Of a DNA stretch of 64,000 nucleotides, positions 7,587-16,888 are shown piece after piece; position 1 is the stretch's first letter; every line of letters starts with the position of its first letter. The stretch is from positions 1 through 64,000 of the forward strand of contig NZ_FNDG01000002.1 in assembly GCF_900100535.1 (NCBI RefSeq), given 5' to 3'. The notes under the pieces are model-generated. The model was given only the letters and a program-made list of their open reading frames with translations. It was not told the origin of the DNA and did no database searches. A program made the translations under genes and the position numbers. The stretch comes from Phytopseudomonas flavescens. Lineage in GTDB: Bacteria; Pseudomonadota; Gammaproteobacteria; Pseudomonadales; Pseudomonadaceae.

Positions 7587-8782
7587 GGCTGCACTTCCTT
7601 GGGGCTCTGCGCACGGCGCAGCAACAGAAGACTCAGGCCCAGGCCGAGTAGCGACAGCAGAGCCGAGGCCAGGAACACCGCCCCATAGCCATGCGCACCG
7701 GCGATCAGGCCCATCAGCGGGCCGGCGATGCCGAGTGCCAGATCGAAGAACAGCGCATAGGCGCCCAAGGCCGAGCTGCGGCTGGCGGCTGGAATGTTAC
7801 CGATGGCCTCCACGCCGAGCGCCGGGTAGACCAGCGACAGGCCGAAGCCGGTCAGCGCGGCGCCGCACAGAGCGAGTGCCGGGATTGGCGCGAGCCAGAG
7901 CAGCAACAGCCCGAGGGTTTCGATCGCCAGGCAGATGGTCGCGACCCGGTAGCCGCCGCGCCGTTCGATGGCCCCGGCGAACAGCAGGCGTGCAGCGATG
8001 AACGCCATGCCAAAGGCACTCAGGCAGTAAGCCGCGTGCTCCCAGCCGAGGCTGGCGTAATACAGGGTGACGAAGGTCGCCAGGGTGCCGAAACCGATGG
8101 AGCCCAGCGCGAGCGCGAGCCCATTGGGTGCGATGGCCAGGAAGACATTGTGAAACGGCAAGCGTTTGCCCTGGATGATCGGGATCGCCGGCTTGTCGCG
8201 TGCGACCCAGAGGGCACCGAGGCTGAGCAGGGTAATCGCGCAGCCGATGCTCCAAAGGCCGGTGGAGGAAGCCATCAATACACCGAGCGGCGCACCAATG
8301 GCGATGGCGCCATAGGAGGCGATGCCGTTCCAGGAGATCACCCGGGCAGTGTTCTCTGCGCCGACCCGGCCGATGCCCCAAGTGATCGAACCGGTACCGA
8401 TCAGCGCCTGGGAAATGCCCAGCGCTACCCGCCCGGCCAGCAGCAGGCCCAGCCCTATGTCATTGGAAAGGCCGTGCAGGCTGGTTGCCGCAAGGGTCAG
8501 CACGCCGCTGCCCACGGCTCCGGCCAGGCCATAGATCACCGCGCGCTTGGGGCCGATACGATCGATCAGCACGCCGGTGATAGGCCGCGAAACCAGGGTA
8601 ACGAGGTACTGCAGGCTGATCACCAGGCCGGCCATCACCGAGCCGTAACCGAGATCGTTGAGCACGAAACCAGGCAGCACGGCGAGCGGCAGGCCGACAC
8701 ACAGGAAACCGATGAAGGTGAAGAAAACCACTGCAAGAATTCGGGCGGTCTGGCCGGGAACATGGGGCTTGCGAGCGGTCAT
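7583..8782 (-). CDS. MFS transporter, YhhS-like
   Basis: 399 aa with 12 predicted membrane helices. The loop 2-3 motif appears as GVLIDRIGPKRAV, typical of major facilitator drug/metabolite exporters. The overall pattern fits the YhhS/YfcJ group of arabinose-efflux-like permeases, whose substrates are mostly unknown. It is sandwiched between a LysR regulator and a YjbR protein with ATGA overlaps on both sides, so the three are cotranscribed and the regulator probably controls export of the inducing compound. Confidence 0.85.
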   Translation of the reverse strand: MTARKPHVPGQTARILAVVFFTFIGFLCVGLPLAVLPGFVLNDLGYGSVMAGLVISLQYLVTLVSRPITGVLIDRIGPKRAVIYGLAGAVGSGVLTLAATSLHGLSNDIGLGLLLAGRVALGISQALIGTGSITWGIGRVGAENTARVISWNGIASYGAIAIGAPLGVLMASSTGLWSIGCAITLLSLGALWVARDKPAIPIIQGKRLPFHNVFLAIAPNGLALALGSIGFGTLATFVTLYYASLGWEHAAYCLSAFGMAFIAARLLFAGAIERRGGYRVATICLAIETLGLLLLWLAPIPALALCGAALTGFGLSLVYPALGVEAIGNIPAASRSSALGAYALFFDLALGIAGPLMGLIAGAHGYGAVFLASALLSLLGLGLSLLLLRRAQSPKEVQP

Positions 8783-9756
8783 TGGGCGTCCTGTCGGTAG
8801 AAGGGAATAGGGTTCTCAGGCGTTTCAGACCGGGTGAGGCCATGGTCTGTTCCTGGCATCAACCATCCGTTGGCGCTGGCCTGGATCATATGGTCGAGCC
8901 AGGCCCTCACTGCGGGGAGCATGCCATGGCGATGAGGGTAGACGGCCTGCAGGTGGCCCCCGGGCAATTCCCAATCCGGTAGCAGGCGAACCAGGCGCCC
9001 GGCCTGGAGATCGCCCTGGCATTTGCTGTGCGGCAACATGGTGAAGCCCAGACCTTGCAATGCCGCTTCCCGGCGTATGTCGAAGTCTTCGATGCTCAGA
9101 CGTGGCTCGAAAGTCACCTCACGGCGTGCGCCCGCCGCATTTTTGAGAACATGATGAATGCGCCGGTCACTCCCGGCCGCGCCGAGTGCCGGCAGCTGTT
9201 GCAGGTCCTCCGGTGCCTGAATGCTCAGCCCTTGCAGCAACGCCGGTGAGGCCACCAGGAAGGCCGTTGCTGGTGACAGTTGGCGGGCGATCAGCGATGG
9301 ATCCTCGTCACTCTGGTCGCGCACCCGCAGAGCGACGTCGACACCCTCCTGCAGCAGGTCCACCCGACGATTGGTCAACAGCACGTCGAGTTGCACCAGC
9401 GGGTATTTCAACAGGAAGGTGTTGAGCACCTGGTGCAGACCGGTACGTGCCAATTCGCTGGGGCACGACATGCGAATCCGTCCGCGCGGTTCACTGCTCA
9501 GCGAATTCACGGCCGCCTGTGCCTGCTCGGCTTCGAGCAGCATCGCCTGGCAATGATGCAGGTAGCGCTCACCGGTTTCGGTCAGCGCCAGCTTGCGCGT
9601 GGTGCGTTGCAGCAGACGCACGCCCAGGCGTGCCTCGAGCTCGGCCACCCGCCGCGACAGACGGGATTTGGGAATACCCAATTGCTGGCCGGCAGCGCTG
9701 AACCCACCGTGCTCGACCACCTTGGCGAAATACATCAGGTCGTTGAGATCCTGCAC
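8779..9756 (-). CDS. LysR-family transcriptional regulator
   Basis: 325 aa. The N-terminal winged helix-turn-helix (residues 1-62) contains GGFSAAGQQLGIPKSRLSRR and is followed by a LysR substrate-binding domain (about 90-295). It belongs to the DsdA/AaeR-like group that starts with DLNDLMYFAKVVEHGGF. The start is a GTG. It is divergent from azoR, 148 bases away, and heads the operon with the MFS transporter, so it probably controls both directions. The C-terminal 25 residues extend past the usual domain end. Confidence 0.9.
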   Translation of the reverse strand: MQDLNDLMYFAKVVEHGGFSAAGQQLGIPKSRLSRRVAELEARLGVRLLQRTTRKLALTETGERYLHHCQAMLLEAEQAQAAVNSLSSEPRGRIRMSCPSELARTGLHQVLNTFLLKYPLVQLDVLLTNRRVDLLQEGVDVALRVRDQSDEDPSLIARQLSPATAFLVASPALLQGLSIQAPEDLQQLPALGAAGSDRRIHHVLKNAAGARREVTFEPRLSIEDFDIRREAALQGLGFTMLPHSKCQGDLQAGRLVRLLPDWELPGGHLQAVYPHRHGMLPAVRAWLDHMIQASANGWLMPGTDHGLTRSETPENPIPFYRQDAQ

Positions 9757-9820
9757 TACAGGCTCCAGCTCGGTAGAAAGGCGCTGTTTGTTCCATGAGT
9801 AGAACGCATCATCGCATTTT

Positions 9821-9867
9821 TACCGACTAATCAGGGATTGGTGTCATCGGTAGGATCAATCCACCGA
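9821..9867. promoter_or_regulatory. Likely LysR operator between lysR and azoR
   Basis: Three alternating boxes lie in the divergent intergenic space: TACCGA (9821-9826), TCGGTA (9847-9852) and ACCGA (9863-9867). The last two flank GGAT and ATCC to form an imperfect palindrome. This fits the multi-site T-N11-A operators of LysR regulators that control a divergent gene. The assignment to the adjacent regulator is inferred. Confidence 0.5.
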
Positions 9868-9904
9868 ATACTCACAGATAACCCTGATCGCTCAAGGAGC
9901 CAGC

Positions 9905-10513
9905 ATGAAACTTCTGCATCTCGATTCCAGCATCCTCGGCAATGCGTCCGCCTCCCGTCAGCTCAGCGCTGCAGTGGTCGATGCCTGGAAGAACCGCCAG
10001 GCGGATGTTCAGGTCATCTATCGTGACCTGGCCAGCGATGCCCTGAACCACTTCTCGGCTGCCAGTCTGGTTGCTGGCGCTACGCCCGCCGAATTGCGTG
10101 ATGCCGCCCAGGCCCATGAGGTGGCGCTGGCCGAAGCGACGCTGGAAGAGTTCCTCGCCGCTGAGGCCATCGTAATTGGCGCGCCAATGTACAACTTCGC
10201 CATCCCCAGCCAGCTCAAGGCGTGGATCGACCGTATCTCGGTCGCCGGCAAGACTTTCGCCTACGATGAAAACGGCCCCAAAGGGTTGGCGGGTGGCAAG
10301 CAGGTGATCATCGCCTCGACCGCCGGTGGTGTGCATGCCGGGCAACCCAGTGGCCAGGCCCATGAGGACTACCTGATCCTGGTGCTGCGTTTCCTCGGGA
10401 TCACCGACATCCAGGTGGTGCGTGCCGAAGGCCTGGCCTATGGCGAAGAGCCGAAAGCCAACGCCCTGCGCGCTGCCCAGGAGCAGATCCACGCGCTGTT
10501 CGCTGCCGCCTGA
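9905..10513 (+). CDS. azoR: FMN-dependent NADH-azoreductase
   Basis: 202 aa flavodoxin-like quinone/azo reductase. Visible features are the N-terminal strand and phosphate loop ([18 protein letters not shown]), the FMN-binding [17 protein letters not shown] segment near residue 93, and the STAGG loop near residue 140. It reduces quinones and azo compounds with NADH in the cytoplasm and is thought to protect against electrophile stress. AGGAG precedes the ATG. Divergent transcription from a LysR gene suggests induction by a quinone-like compound, as for other pseudomonad azoreductases. Confidence 0.95.
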   Translation: MKLLHLDSSILGNASASRQLSAAVVDAWKNRQADVQVIYRDLASDALNHFSAASLVAGATPAELRDAAQAHEVALAEATLEEFLAAEAIVIGAPMYNFAIPSQLKAWIDRISVAGKTFAYDENGPKGLAGGKQVIIASTAGGVHAGQPSGQAHEDYLILVLRFLGITDIQVVRAEGLAYGEEPKANALRAAQEQIHALFAAA

Positions 10514-10628
10514 TTCCACTCCCGGCTGCGGCGCCATGGGTTTCCCTGACGCCGCAAATGTGCTTCCTTGTGGCTTTGGCGCAGCTTCGGCTGTATCGAG
10601 TGGGCACATCCACGATGGGAGTCAAACA

Positions 10629-11408
10629 ATGAAGAAATCACTGTTGTCGGTAGCGTTGCTGGGGCTGGCGGGGTTGGCCGAAGCGGGTGTGGTGGTCAAG
10701 AACGTTCCCTACGAAATCGATGGTGAGCCGTTCGAAGGCCTGCTGGTCTATGACGATGCCGTTACCGACCCGCGTCCAGGTCTGCTGATGGTGCCGAACT
10801 GGATGGGCGTCAACGATGCGTCCGCGCAGAAGGCCGCACGGGCTGCGGGGGACAAGTACGTGGTGTTCATGGCCGACATGTACGGCAAGGCCATTCGCCC
10901 CAGCAATGCCGACGAAGCCAAGCAAGCGGCCACCGCCGTGCGCAGTGACCGGGCGCTGATGCGCAAGCGCGCCCATGCTGCGGTCGAAGTCCTCAAGGCG
11001 CAAACTGCTCAGGTCGCCCTGGACACGTCCAAGCTGGGCGCGATCGGTTTCTGCTTCGGTGGCGGAACGGTTCTGGAACTGGCCCGTTCGGGTGCTCCGC
11101 TTAAGGCCTTCGTGTCCTTCCACGGCAATCTGGATACGCCCAACCCGGCTGACGCCAACAACATCAAGGCGCCGGTACTGGTGCTCCACGGCGCGGACGA
11201 TCCGGCGGTGCCCCAGGCGCAGGTCGATGGTTTCGTCGCGGAGATGAAGGCCACCAAGGTGGACTGGCAACTGGTCAGCTACGGTGGTGCGGTGCATTCG
11301 TTCACCAATCCGAAGGCCAATACGCCGGGTAGCAATCAGTACCACCCACTGGTCGCGGCGCGTGCCTTCAAGGCGATGAACAATCTGCTCGACGAGGTGT
11401 TCGAGTAA
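10629..11408 (+). CDS. Exported dienelactone hydrolase family protein
   Basis: 259 aa. An N-terminal signal peptide (about residues 1-19, ending LAEA) precedes an alpha/beta hydrolase of the dienelactone hydrolase family. The catalytic triad is Cys142 in GFCFGGG, Asp190/191 in GADDP and His223 in VHSF. The natural substrate is unknown; few family members are secreted. The ATG at 10629 was chosen because it begins the signal peptide and follows a GGGAG sequence; an upstream open frame from 10422 overlaps azoR and is not credible. It lies 115 bases after azoR in the same direction. Confidence 0.9.
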   Translation: MKKSLLSVALLGLAGLAEAGVVVKNVPYEIDGEPFEGLLVYDDAVTDPRPGLLMVPNWMGVNDASAQKAARAAGDKYVVFMADMYGKAIRPSNADEAKQAATAVRSDRALMRKRAHAAVEVLKAQTAQVALDTSKLGAIGFCFGGGTVLELARSGAPLKAFVSFHGNLDTPNPADANNIKAPVLVLHGADDPAVPQAQVDGFVAEMKATKVDWQLVSYGGAVHSFTNPKANTPGSNQYHPLVAARAFKAMNNLLDEVFE

Positions 11409-11424
11409 CGCGGGAGCGATACTG

Positions 11425-11448
11425 GGGAAGGCCGCTTGGCCTTCCCCT
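11425..11448. terminator. Hairpin between convergent genes
   Basis: GGGGAAGGCC (11425-11434) and GGCCTTCCCC (11439-11448) form a perfect 10-bp stem around GCTT. A short T stretch follows on the plus strand (GGCGTTTT). It probably terminates the hydrolase transcript and may also act on the opposite strand. Confidence 0.7.
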
Positions 11449-11457
11449 GCAGGCGTT

Positions 11458-12243
11458 TTACTTGGCTGGCAGGACAGTGATGTCGATGATATCGGCAGGC
11501 AGATTCTTGATCTCGCCCAGCGCGCTGGCCTTGCCGGTTTCCAGGTTCACCTGGTGCAGCGTGGTACCGGTCAGCAGATAAGCGGTGTTACCGCCTTTGC
11601 CGTCACTCTTGATATCCAGCGCCGCATTTTTCAGGCCATCGGCGATCTTGCCGACTACCTGCTGGATGCCGTCGTTTGGCGGGTTCTGCAACATCAGGTT
11701 GCCGCTGGCCAGATCCACCGTGTACAGCGCGGTTTTCTCGGTACCGGCGTAAGCGTTGGTGTAGGCACCAGCTATCACCTTGGCGGTCTTGCCTGCGTAC
11801 GGACCATCCTTGGCGTAGGCGACTTTGCCGTCCACCACGACTTCACCGCTCTCGACGTTGACGCGCAGGCTGGTGCCGTCGGCCGCCAGCAGGCGCAGAC
11901 GATCGGCTACCGGGTTGAAGTCCACCACCGCCTGGCCTTTGCCCGGCAACGCCTGGCTCAGTTTGGCCGCTTTGCTGGCAGCGCCGCTCTTGGCGTCGAG
12001 GGTGTAGAGCTGGCCAGCGTCATCCAGGCCGTAGATCGAGCCGTTGGAGGGGCGTACATCGAGGCCGCGCAGGCTGGATACGCCGCTGAGTTTCACGTCG
12101 GAAGCGACGGTGAGGGTCTTGGTGTCGATGTGCAGCAGCTTGCCGTCCGCACTCAAGGCCAGCAGGTTGTCGGCGTTGGCAGTGGCACAGCCCAGGGCAG
12201 CGGTGGTGATAGCGATACCGAGCATTTTCTTGGCAATGTTCAT
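11458..12243 (-). CDS. DUF4394 domain exported protein
   Basis: 261 aa from ATG 12243, which follows a GAGAGGA ribosome site and begins a signal peptide (cleavage likely after ATANA, about residue 24). The rest is a DUF4394 beta-propeller-like domain with repeats such as LLALSADGKLLHIDTKT and GLDVRPSNGSIYGLDDAGQL. The function is not known; relatives are periplasmic or surface proteins. It lies downstream of an ECF sigma/anti-sigma pair on the same strand, 152 bases away, and may be the main target of that sigma factor. A GC-rich hairpin sits in its leader. Confidence 0.88.
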   Translation of the reverse strand: MNIAKKMLGIAITTAALGCATANADNLLALSADGKLLHIDTKTLTVASDVKLSGVSSLRGLDVRPSNGSIYGLDDAGQLYTLDAKSGAASKAAKLSQALPGKGQAVVDFNPVADRLRLLAADGTSLRVNVESGEVVVDGKVAYAKDGPYAGKTAKVIAGAYTNAYAGTEKTALYTVDLASGNLMLQNPPNDGIQQVVGKIADGLKNAALDIKSDGKGGNTAYLLTGTTLHQVNLETGKASALGEIKNLPADIIDITVLPAK

Positions 12244-12265
12244 GAGCGTCCTCTCTATGGGTAAG

Positions 12266-12285
12266 GCGCGAAGGTCTCTTCGCGC
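12266..12285 (-). promoter_or_regulatory. Leader hairpin upstream of DUF4394 gene
   Basis: GCGCGAAG (12266-12273) and CTTCGCGC (12278-12285) form a perfect 8-bp stem-loop 23 bases before the start codon, without a following T run in the gene's direction. It could stabilise the message or limit ribosome access. Confidence 0.4.
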
Positions 12286-12395
12286 TCGCATCCAGGCACC
12301 GTGATAGAGCACCTGTTATCAATACCCATGAGATGACGTGGCAGATGTCGGCAGACATACTTATTTACATCTGTCGATTTTCTGCGTGCACCCGA

Positions 12396-13100
12396 TCACT
12401 CCAGTGCTGCTAACACAGCGCGGCCGATGTACAGCACTTCACCTGTAGGCCTGTTCAGTGGCGAGCCACCGGACGGCTCCAGGGTCAATTCGAACAGCTG
12501 GCCGGCACGTACGGCGCCGATCTGCTCGGCGGACAGGGTCAGGCGTTCGCCCGGTTCGACCAGGCCGAGCGAGCGCGGCCCGTCCTTCGGATCGACGAGC
12601 GTCCAGAACTGCACCGAGCGGTCCGCTGCGACCTGATCCTGACGCAGTGGCTCCAGCAGCAAGGTGCCGGCCGCATCAATGTGCACCACCCAGCCCGGTG
12701 CTGCCGCTTCGCCCGGTGGCTGCAACACGGCGGTGTAGGAGGCCGGCAGGACGTCGCTGCGCCACGGCATCGGCAGCAGGGCGATGATCAGCGCCATCGC
12801 CAGGGCCGCGCTGGTCAGGCGCCAGGTATTCAGGCTCGACCACCAGGCCTGCCAACTTCTCGTCCGCTGCCCCAGGTTCAGCGTTTGCTGCAGGCGCGGC
12901 CACAGGCCGGGCGAGGGCGTGCCGGGCTCGAGCCTGTCGCTCAGTTCGAGAAAGTGCTGCTCCCATTCCAGGGCCATGGCGGCAGCCTGGGGATCGTGCT
13001 CTATCAGCTCGGCGACTTCACGGGCCTGATCCTGCTCGAGCAGGCCCAGAACATACTCGCCGATGAGCGTACGGCGTTCTGCGGGGTCGGTGCTTATCAT
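12396..13100 (-). CDS. Anti-sigma factor, RskA-like
   Basis: 234 aa from ATG 13100, which overlaps the sigma factor stop by four bases (ATGA). Residues 1-70 form the cytoplasmic anti-sigma domain (LIGEYVLGLLEQDQAREVAELI), lacking the HxxxCxxC zinc motif of redox-sensing types. A single membrane helix (about 93-111) leads to a periplasmic C-terminal RskA domain with the FELTLEPSGGSP motif. It should hold the sigma factor inactive at the membrane until an envelope signal releases it. Coupled translation keeps the pair at fixed ratio. Confidence 0.9.
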   Translation of the reverse strand: MISTDPAERRTLIGEYVLGLLEQDQAREVAELIEHDPQAAAMALEWEQHFLELSDRLEPGTPSPGLWPRLQQTLNLGQRTRSWQAWWSSLNTWRLTSAALAMALIIALLPMPWRSDVLPASYTAVLQPPGEAAAPGWVVHIDAAGTLLLEPLRQDQVAADRSVQFWTLVDPKDGPRSLGLVEPGERLTLSAEQIGAVRAGQLFELTLEPSGGSPLNRPTGEVLYIGRAVLAALE

Positions 13101-13645
13101 CGTTGCAAACACTCCTGCAGTGCGCGCAGACCGCTACGAATGCGCCCTTTGATGGTGCCCAGTGGGGTGGTCAGGCGCTCCGCGATCTGCTCATGGGTCA
13201 GGCCACGGTAGAACGCCAGCAGAACCGGATGACGCCGTGGGCGCTCGAGCTTCTGCAGGCAGGTGCGCAGATGACGCTTGTCCGACTGTTGTTCGTGTTG
13301 CTGAGCGGCCGAGGGGCTCTCGTCGATCAGGTGATCGGCGATGTCGTCCGCCAGGGCCACGGTGCTTCCGCGTTGGCGCAGCTGGTTCAGGGCGCGGTAG
13401 CGCAGGATGCTGTAGATCCATGCCCGGCCGCTGCCCAGTGAACGCTGAAAGCGCCCGGCATTGCGCCAGATCTGCACGAAGGCATCGTGCAGGCAGTCCT
13501 CGGCCGAGTCGCGCTGACCCAGCAGACTGATTGCCAGGCCAAGCATCTGCGAGGATTCCTGGCGGTATAGTGCCTGAAAGGCGCGCTCGTCACTGCGGGC
13601 GCAGGCTTCCAGGGTTTTTTCGTAATCGAACATCGGGTCAGACAT
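13097..13645 (-). CDS. ECF RNA polymerase sigma factor
   Basis: 182 aa. Region 2 (about residues 20-90) includes RDSAEDCLHDAFVQIWRN, and region 4 (about 130-180) includes LTHEQIAERLTTPLGTIKGRI, a helix-turn-helix that contacts the -35 box. This is the SigK-like group normally paired with an RskA-type anti-sigma factor, as found here. An alternative ATG is five codons in. Likely targets are its own operon and the DUF4394 gene; a GAACTT / GTCTAT promoter-like pair also lies before the divergent amidohydrolase. Confidence 0.93.
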   Translation of the reverse strand: MSDPMFDYEKTLEACARSDERAFQALYRQESSQMLGLAISLLGQRDSAEDCLHDAFVQIWRNAGRFQRSLGSGRAWIYSILRYRALNQLRQRGSTVALADDIADHLIDESPSAAQQHEQQSDKRHLRTCLQKLERPRRHPVLLAFYRGLTHEQIAERLTTPLGTIKGRIRSGLRALQECLQR

Positions 13646-13772
13646 GCCGGCGTCCTGTCATGGGCTGCGTCCTGAATGTGACAAGGGTTATACCCGAGAC
13701 AAGGGATTACGGATGCCTCGGCAATGAAACAAATAGTCTCGCCTGTGCCTTCGCCGATCCGCCATATTGGCT

Positions 13773-13800
13773 GAACTTGGCGCAAGCGCTCACAGTCTAT
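13773..13800 (+). promoter_or_regulatory. Possible ECF-type promoter for amidohydrolase
   Basis: GAACTT (13773-13778) and GTCTAT (13795-13800) are 16 bases apart, about 28 bases before the amidohydrolase start. The GAAC/GTC pattern resembles ECF promoters, and an ECF sigma gene lies just upstream on the other strand. Weak evidence. Confidence 0.3.
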
Positions 13801-13827
13801 GCTGCTCAACGTCAGGAGGACGCCTGC

Positions 13828-14856
13828 ATGCATATGATTCGTCTGGGTTTTTTATTGTCTGCAGGGCTGCTGGCCGGTCTTGTAGAGGCGCGCGAATACC
13901 GTTACAGCGACGCCCATTTGCACTACGTCGACTTCTTCCAGGAAAGCGCAGGCATGGACACGCTGCTGCAGCGCATGGACGAGACCAAGGTCGATCACGT
14001 GATGTTCTCGGGTATACCGGTCGCCAAGAAGTGGCATGAAGATGAGCCCAAGCGCCCGCGCTATTACGCCGGCGATGACGCCGCCGCCTACTGGTACAGC
14101 GCCACCGACGTGCTTATCGCCCATGCCTACAAGCAGGTGCCGGAGGCGCAGCGCCATCGTTTTCACCCGTTCCTGTCTGGTTTCAACCCCAACGACAAGA
14201 ATTCGGATGCCCATATCCGTCGCATGCTGGAGCTCGATCCGGGACTCTGGCAGGGCATTGGCGAGGTGTTCACACGCCACGACGACCTGACGTCGCTGAT
14301 CGAGGGCAGTACTCCACGGGCCAACAACGAGGCCATGACCCGGGTCTATCACCTGGCTGCAGAATACGATCTGCCGGTGATGGTGCATTCCAACATCACC
14401 TCCAAGCGCGAGCGTAATCCGCTCTATCTGCAGGAAGTCGAGGAACCGCTGCGCAATCATCCCCACGTTCGTTTCATCTGGGCCCACGCTGGCACCAGCA
14501 TGGAGATCCATCGCCATCAGGAGAAGCTGGATTTTCTCTTCGACACCTTGGCGCGCATGTTGGAAAGCTACCCCAATCTGTACGTCGATCTGTCGTGGAC
14601 CATGCTCAGGCCGTATCTCACCGACGACAACGGCAAGCCTGACCCTAAGTGGGTAGAGCTGGTGGGCCGCTACCCTGAGCGTTTCATGATCGGCTCAGAC
14701 GTGGTAGGGCGTTTCGACAGCATGGGCGAGTACATGCAGGGCTTCGATCGTTTCCTCGATGAGCTGCCCACAGAGGTCGCCCGTAAAGTGGCCAGAGACA
14801 ACTTCCTCTCCATCCTGCCGCGCACTGTCCGCGAGGCGCAGCCCGCGTCACGCTGA
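13828..14856 (+). CDS. Exported amidohydrolase family protein
   Basis: 342 aa from ATG 13828, with CAGGAGGA seven bases before it. A signal peptide (about residues 1-20, ending VEA) is followed by a TIM-barrel metal-dependent hydrolase of the amidohydrolase-2 (COG2159) type. Metal-binding elements are DAHLHYVD at the start of the barrel, MVHSNIT, FIWAHAGTS and the late MIGSDVVGRF aspartate. The substrate is unknown; cytoplasmic relatives are decarboxylases and lactonases, but export points to another role. It is divergent from the ECF sigma factor. Confidence 0.88.
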   Translation: MHMIRLGFLLSAGLLAGLVEAREYRYSDAHLHYVDFFQESAGMDTLLQRMDETKVDHVMFSGIPVAKKWHEDEPKRPRYYAGDDAAAYWYSATDVLIAHAYKQVPEAQRHRFHPFLSGFNPNDKNSDAHIRRMLELDPGLWQGIGEVFTRHDDLTSLIEGSTPRANNEAMTRVYHLAAEYDLPVMVHSNITSKRERNPLYLQEVEEPLRNHPHVRFIWAHAGTSMEIHRHQEKLDFLFDTLARMLESYPNLYVDLSWTMLRPYLTDDNGKPDPKWVELVGRYPERFMIGSDVVGRFDSMGEYMQGFDRFLDELPTEVARKVARDNFLSILPRTVREAQPASR

Positions 14857-14970
14857 CCGTCATCGCCTCGCGCGTGAGATGCAGCACATCAGATTCGCAA
14901 CGGAGGTGCGTTGAGGCAGTGAGATGAAGCGCTGCCGGGGCTGGCAGCTAAAACAAAACATGGAGCATGA

Positions 14971-14999
14971 AAAACGGCGCCCTCAGGCGCCGTTTCTCG
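14971..14999. terminator. Bidirectional terminator before fabB end
   Basis: AAACGGCGCC (14972-14981) pairs with GGCGCCGTTT (14986-14995) around CTCA; A and T tracts flank both sides. It lies 14 bases after the fabB stop on the minus strand and about 115 bases after the amidohydrolase, so it can serve both. Confidence 0.85.
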
Positions 15000-15012
15000 T
15001 ATCAGGCAGTTA

Positions 15013-16233
15013 TCACTTGCCGGCCCAGCGCTTCAGGACCAGGGTGGCGTTGGTACCACCGAAGCCGAAGCTGTTGGACATGATGGTTTCCAGCTTGGCG
15101 TTTTCACGGGTCTCGCGCAGGATCGGCAGGTCGGCGACAGCCGGATCCAGTTCCTCGATGTTGGCCGAGGCGGTGATGAAGTTGCCTTCCATCATCAGCA
15201 GGCAGTAGATCGTCTCGTGTACGCCAGCGGCGCCCAGGCTGTGCCCAGAGAGGCTCTTGGTGGAGCTGATGGCCGGAGCCTTGTCGCCGAACACTTCGCG
15301 CACACCCTTCATTTCCGCGACGTCGCCGACCGGCGTCGAGGTGCCGTGGGTGTTCAGGTAGTCGATCGGAGTGTCGACGGTGGCCAGCGCCTGCTGCATG
15401 CAGCGTACCGCGCCTTCGCCGCTCGGTGCGACCATGTCATAACCGTCCGAGGTGGCACCATAGCCGACGATTTCGGCGTAGATCTTGGCACCGCGAGCCA
15501 GTGCGTGCTCCAGCTCCTCGACGACTACCATGCCGCCGCCGCCAGCGATGACGAAGCCGTCACGTTGGGCGTCGTAGGCGCGGGAGGCCTTTTCCGGCGT
15601 GTCGTTGTACTGGGTGGAGAGGGCGCCCATGGCGTCGAACAGGCAGCTCTGGCTCCAGTGCTCTTCCTCACCACCACCGGCGAAGACCACGTCCTGCTTG
15701 CCGAGCTGGATCTGCTCCATGGCCTGGCCAATGCAGTGCGCGCTGGTGGCGCACGCCGAGGAAATGGAGAAGTTGACGCCCTTGATCTTGAACGGGGTGG
15801 CCAAGCAGGCCGACACGGTGCTGCCCATGGTGCGTGTGACACGGTACGGGCCAACACGCTTGACGCCTTTTTCGCGCAGGGTGTCAATGGCTTCCATCTG
15901 GTTCAGTGTGGACGCGCCACCGGAGCCGGCGATCAGGCCGGTACGCGGGTTGGAGACCTGATCTTCGCTCAGACCGGAGTCCTTGATCGCCTGATCCATC
16001 GCCAGGTAGGCGTAGGCAGCGGCATCACCCATGAAGCGGAACAGCTTGCGGTCGATCAACTCTTCCAGGTTCAGGTCGACGGAGCCCGATACATGGCTGC
16101 GCAGACCCTTTTCGGCGTATTCCGGATTGAAGCGGATACCGGGGCGGCCAGCGCGAAGGTTGGCGGAGACGGTTTCTTTGTCATTGCCCAGGCAGGAAAC
16201 GATGCCTAGACCGGTAATAACGACGCGACGCAT
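15013..16233 (-). CDS. fabB: Beta-ketoacyl-ACP synthase I FabB
   Basis: 406 aa thiolase-fold enzyme. It elongates acyl-ACP with malonyl-ACP and is needed to extend the cis-unsaturated intermediate made by FabA. The catalytic residues are Cys161 (SSACATS), His296 (NTHGTST), Lys326 and His331 (SGHSLGA), and the C-terminal [10 protein letters not shown] loop is intact. It begins 12 bases after fabA on the same strand and is cotranscribed with it, the normal fabAB arrangement for the anaerobic unsaturated fatty acid pathway. Confidence 0.98.
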   Translation of the reverse strand: MRRVVITGLGIVSCLGNDKETVSANLRAGRPGIRFNPEYAEKGLRSHVSGSVDLNLEELIDRKLFRFMGDAAAYAYLAMDQAIKDSGLSEDQVSNPRTGLIAGSGGASTLNQMEAIDTLREKGVKRVGPYRVTRTMGSTVSACLATPFKIKGVNFSISSACATSAHCIGQAMEQIQLGKQDVVFAGGGEEEHWSQSCLFDAMGALSTQYNDTPEKASRAYDAQRDGFVIAGGGGMVVVEELEHALARGAKIYAEIVGYGATSDGYDMVAPSGEGAVRCMQQALATVDTPIDYLNTHGTSTPVGDVAEMKGVREVFGDKAPAISSTKSLSGHSLGAAGVHETIYCLLMMEGNFITASANIEELDPAVADLPILRETRENAKLETIMSNSFGFGGTNATLVLKRWAGK

Positions 16234-16245
16234 GGAAAGGATCCT

Positions 16246-16761
16246 TTAGAAACTGTCGGTGGAAGTGAACAGGCCGACGCGCAGGCTTTCGGCACTGTAG
16301 ATCTCGCGACCATCGACGCTCACGTTGCCATCGGCGATTGCCAGGATCAGCGAACGGGTGATGGTGCGTTTGATATGGATGTTGTAGGTGACTTTCTTGG
16401 CGGTCGGCAGTACCTGGCCGAAGAACTTGACTTCGCCCGACCCCAGCGCACGACCACGGCCCGGGTTACCCTGCCAGCCGAGGAAAAAGCCCACCAGTTG
16501 CCACATGGCATCGAGGCCCAGGCAGCCGGGCATCACCGGGTCGCCTTCGAAGTGGCACGCGAAGAACCACAGGTCAGGGTTGATATCGAGCTCCGCGACA
16601 ATCTCGCCCTTGCCGTACTTGCCGCCCGTTTCACTGATGTGCACGATCCGATCGATCATCAGCATGTTGGGGGCGGGCAGTTGCGCATTACCCGGGCCGA
16701 ACAGTTCGCCGCGGCTGCAGCGCAACAGGTCTTCCTGGGTGAAGGCGTTTTGTTTGGTCAT
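16246..16761 (-). CDS. fabA: 3-hydroxydecanoyl-ACP dehydratase/isomerase FabA
   Basis: 171 aa hotdog-fold enzyme that dehydrates 3-hydroxydecanoyl-ACP and isomerises the trans-2 product to cis-3, the branch point for unsaturated fatty acids. The active-site His70 lies in [20 protein letters not shown], with Asp84 in the same motif. The length is exactly that of family members. It heads the fabAB operon. A 16-base palindrome 128 bases upstream is a good candidate for a TetR-family fatty-acid regulator site. Confidence 0.98.
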   Translation of the reverse strand: MTKQNAFTQEDLLRCSRGELFGPGNAQLPAPNMLMIDRIVHISETGGKYGKGEIVAELDINPDLWFFACHFEGDPVMPGCLGLDAMWQLVGFFLGWQGNPGRGRALGSGEVKFFGQVLPTAKKVTYNIHIKRTITRSLILAIADGNVSVDGREIYSAESLRVGLFTSTDSF

Positions 16762-16888
16762 GCGAGCTCCTCAATAATCCCCACGCGCCTCGGCTGGGTA
16801 AATCGTCCTGGCCGGCTGCGCATGAGTGATGCGACTGCCAGCAGCCTAGTCATAGACTGTTGCGTTGTGGTGAAAGTCACAGTGCGGC

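Noticed and set aside
7691..8800. A 369-codon plus-strand open frame over the MFS transporter gene
   Set aside because: It is the reverse shadow of a clear 12-helix transporter; its product is hydrophilic and repetitive without family features.
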